Source of the DNA: Flavobacteriia bacterium | GTDB lineage: Bacteria > Bacteroidota > Bacteroidia > Flavobacteriales > Flavobacteriaceae | DNA length: 6,403 nucleotides | Assembly: GCA_011330545.1 (NCBI GenBank) | Contig: DRQI01000136.1 | Coordinates: forward strand, 1-6,403 | Direction: 5' to 3' | Notes under the pieces: generated by a model | Databases searched by the model: none | What the model was told of the DNA's origin: nothing | Seen by the model: only the letters and a program-made list of their open reading frames with translations | Shown: positions 5,689-6,403 of the stretch, one piece after another | Layout: the number at the start of each line of letters is the position of its first letter | How positions within the stretch are numbered: the first letter of the stretch is position 1 | Translations under genes and position numbers: made by a program

Positions 5689-6015
5689 ATGTACATATAT
5701 AACGTAACCGTAAACATTGACAGGTCTGCCGAACAAGATTGGCTGCGGTGGATGCAAGAAAAACACATTCCTGATATGTTGGCAACGGGTAAATTTTCTG
5801 AAGCCAAATTATCGCAGGTAATGGTTGAAGAAGAGCAAGGTGTTACTTACTCCGTTCAATACACTACAGACAGCGAAGAAACCTTACAAAAATATTATGG
5901 CGAAAATGCCGATAAACTCCGCAAAGAAAGCTTAGCACTCTTCGGAGAAAAATTTGTTGCCTTTAGAACCGAATTAAAAGTAATCAATCACGTTAGAAAT
6001 TTTGTAAAATCATAA
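5689..6015 (+). CDS. DUF4286 family protein
   Basis: This is a 108-residue cytoplasmic protein with no signal peptide or membrane segment. It begins MYIYNVTVNIDRSAEQDWLR, continues WMQEKHIPDMLATGKF (21-36) and ends ELKVINHVRNFV. I recognise this pattern as DUF4286, a Bacteroidota family with no assigned function. The alternating strands and helices (strand at 2-10, helix at 14-32, strands near 38-60, helix 62-85, strand 89-98) suggest a ferredoxin-like alpha/beta fold, as in dimeric alpha-beta barrel proteins; this is inference. The gene lies 63 bases after the TPR gene and 40 bases before rsmA on the same strand, so co-transcription with one or both is plausible. The ATG at 5689 is the natural start because the conserved YIYNVT strand begins at residue 2. 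An imperfect -7-like string (TAGAATTTG, 5660-5668, one base too long) precedes it. Confidence 0.88.
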   Translation: MYIYNVTVNIDRSAEQDWLRWMQEKHIPDMLATGKFSEAKLSQVMVEEEQGVTYSVQYTTDSEETLQKYYGENADKLRKESLALFGEKFVAFRTELKVINHVRNFVKS

Positions 6016-6055
6016 CTTGGCTTATAAGCCTGATTACTAAAACGGAAAAAACGGT

Positions 6056-6403
6056 ATGTCTGTAAAAGCCAAAAAACATTTGGGGCAACACTTTTTAAAA
6101 GATGAAGCTATTGCAAAAAAAATAGCCGGTACATTAACCCAAACCGGTTATGATACCGTGTTAGAAATTGGGCCCGGCATGGGCATACTGACCAACTATT
6201 TACTTCGACAAAAATTTACAACCTACGTTATTGAAATCGACAAAGAATCCGTTGCCTATTTACAGGCACATTATCCTACTTTAACAAAAAGAATTATTGC
6301 CCAAGATTTTTTAAAAATCGACCTATCTACTATTTTCAATAGAAAACCATTGGCTATTATCGGTAATTTTCCCTACAATATCTCCACACAAATTGTTTTT
6401 AAA
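6056..6403 (+). CDS. rsmA: 16S rRNA (adenine1518-N6/adenine1519-N6)-dimethyltransferase, N-terminal fragment
   Basis: The first 116 codons of RsmA (KsgA) are present; the frame runs to the last base, and the whole protein is usually about 260-270 residues. The enzyme uses S-adenosylmethionine to dimethylate two adjacent adenines in the 3'-terminal helix of 16S rRNA during small-subunit maturation. Visible family features are KKHLGQHFL (6-14), SAM-binding motif [11 protein letters not shown] (37-46), the acidic residue after strand 2 in VIEID (58-62), QDFL (83-86) with D84 contacting the adenine of SAM, and motif IV NFPYNIS (104-110), where N104, P106 and Y107 form the N6-adenine methylation site. 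The family form is usually NLPY; F105 is a mild variant. The ATG at 6056 puts the conserved HLGQHFL at the usual distance from the N-terminus. The DUF4286 gene precedes it by 40 bases. Confidence 0.97.
   Translation, partial: MSVKAKKHLGQHFLKDEAIAKKIAGTLTQTGYDTVLEIGPGMGILTNYLLRQKFTTYVIEIDKESVAYLQAHYPTLTKRIIAQDFLKIDLSTIFNRKPLAIIGNFPYNISTQIVFK

Noticed and set aside
6019..6030. Perfect 12-base palindrome GGCTTATAAGCC between the DUF4286 gene and rsmA
   Set aside because: One or two perfect 12-base palindromes are expected by chance in 6.4 kb. The hairpin would be tiny and no T-run follows, so neither terminator nor operator is supported.
1..6403. Novel defence, mobile or biosynthetic system
   Set aside because: No transposase, integrase, recombinase, toxin-antitoxin, CRISPR or biosynthetic hallmark was seen on either strand; most genes are core or common flavobacterial genes.

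Overview
The window looks like chromosomal DNA from a member of the Flavobacteriaceae (phylum Bacteroidota). It is AT-rich. Shine-Dalgarno sequences are absent upstream of the starts. Most genes have a Bacteroidota-type -7 box (consensus TAnnTTTG) 13 to 23 bases before the start codon. Several proteins also have a flavobacterial character: the N-terminus of a reprolysin-like metallopeptidase, a DUF4286 protein beside rsmA, and SerRS and RibF sequence variants. I cannot name the genus.

Layout. Positions 1-350 (minus) hold the first 116 codons of a secreted metallopeptidase, cut by the window edge. Diverging from it across a 72-base spacer is a 176-residue lipoprotein of unknown function (423-953). 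After a 200-base non-coding spacer come two housekeeping genes on the plus strand: ribF (1154-2098, FMN and FAD synthesis) and serS (2264-3538, seryl-tRNA synthetase). A 47-codon gene (3560-3703, minus) converges on serS; it is short and easily overlooked. Diverging from it is an exported TPR protein of 595 residues (3838-5625). This is followed on the same strand by a DUF4286 protein (5689-6015) and the first 116 codons of rsmA/ksgA (6056 to the window end).

How the genes fit together. ribF, serS and rsmA are core metabolism and translation genes. The TPR gene, the DUF4286 gene and rsmA are collinear with short gaps (63 and 40 bases) and may be co-transcribed. ribF, serS and the TPR gene each appear to have their own promoter. 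The metallopeptidase and the lipoprotein are envelope or secreted proteins sharing a divergent promoter region.

I see no mobile element, CRISPR array, tRNA or rRNA gene, and no hallmark of a defence or biosynthetic system. This is largely an ordinary core-genome region. The items most worth a second look are the 47-residue protein, the uncharacterised cysteine-paired lipoprotein, two start-codon corrections supported by promoter boxes, and a few short inverted or repeated motifs in the spacers.
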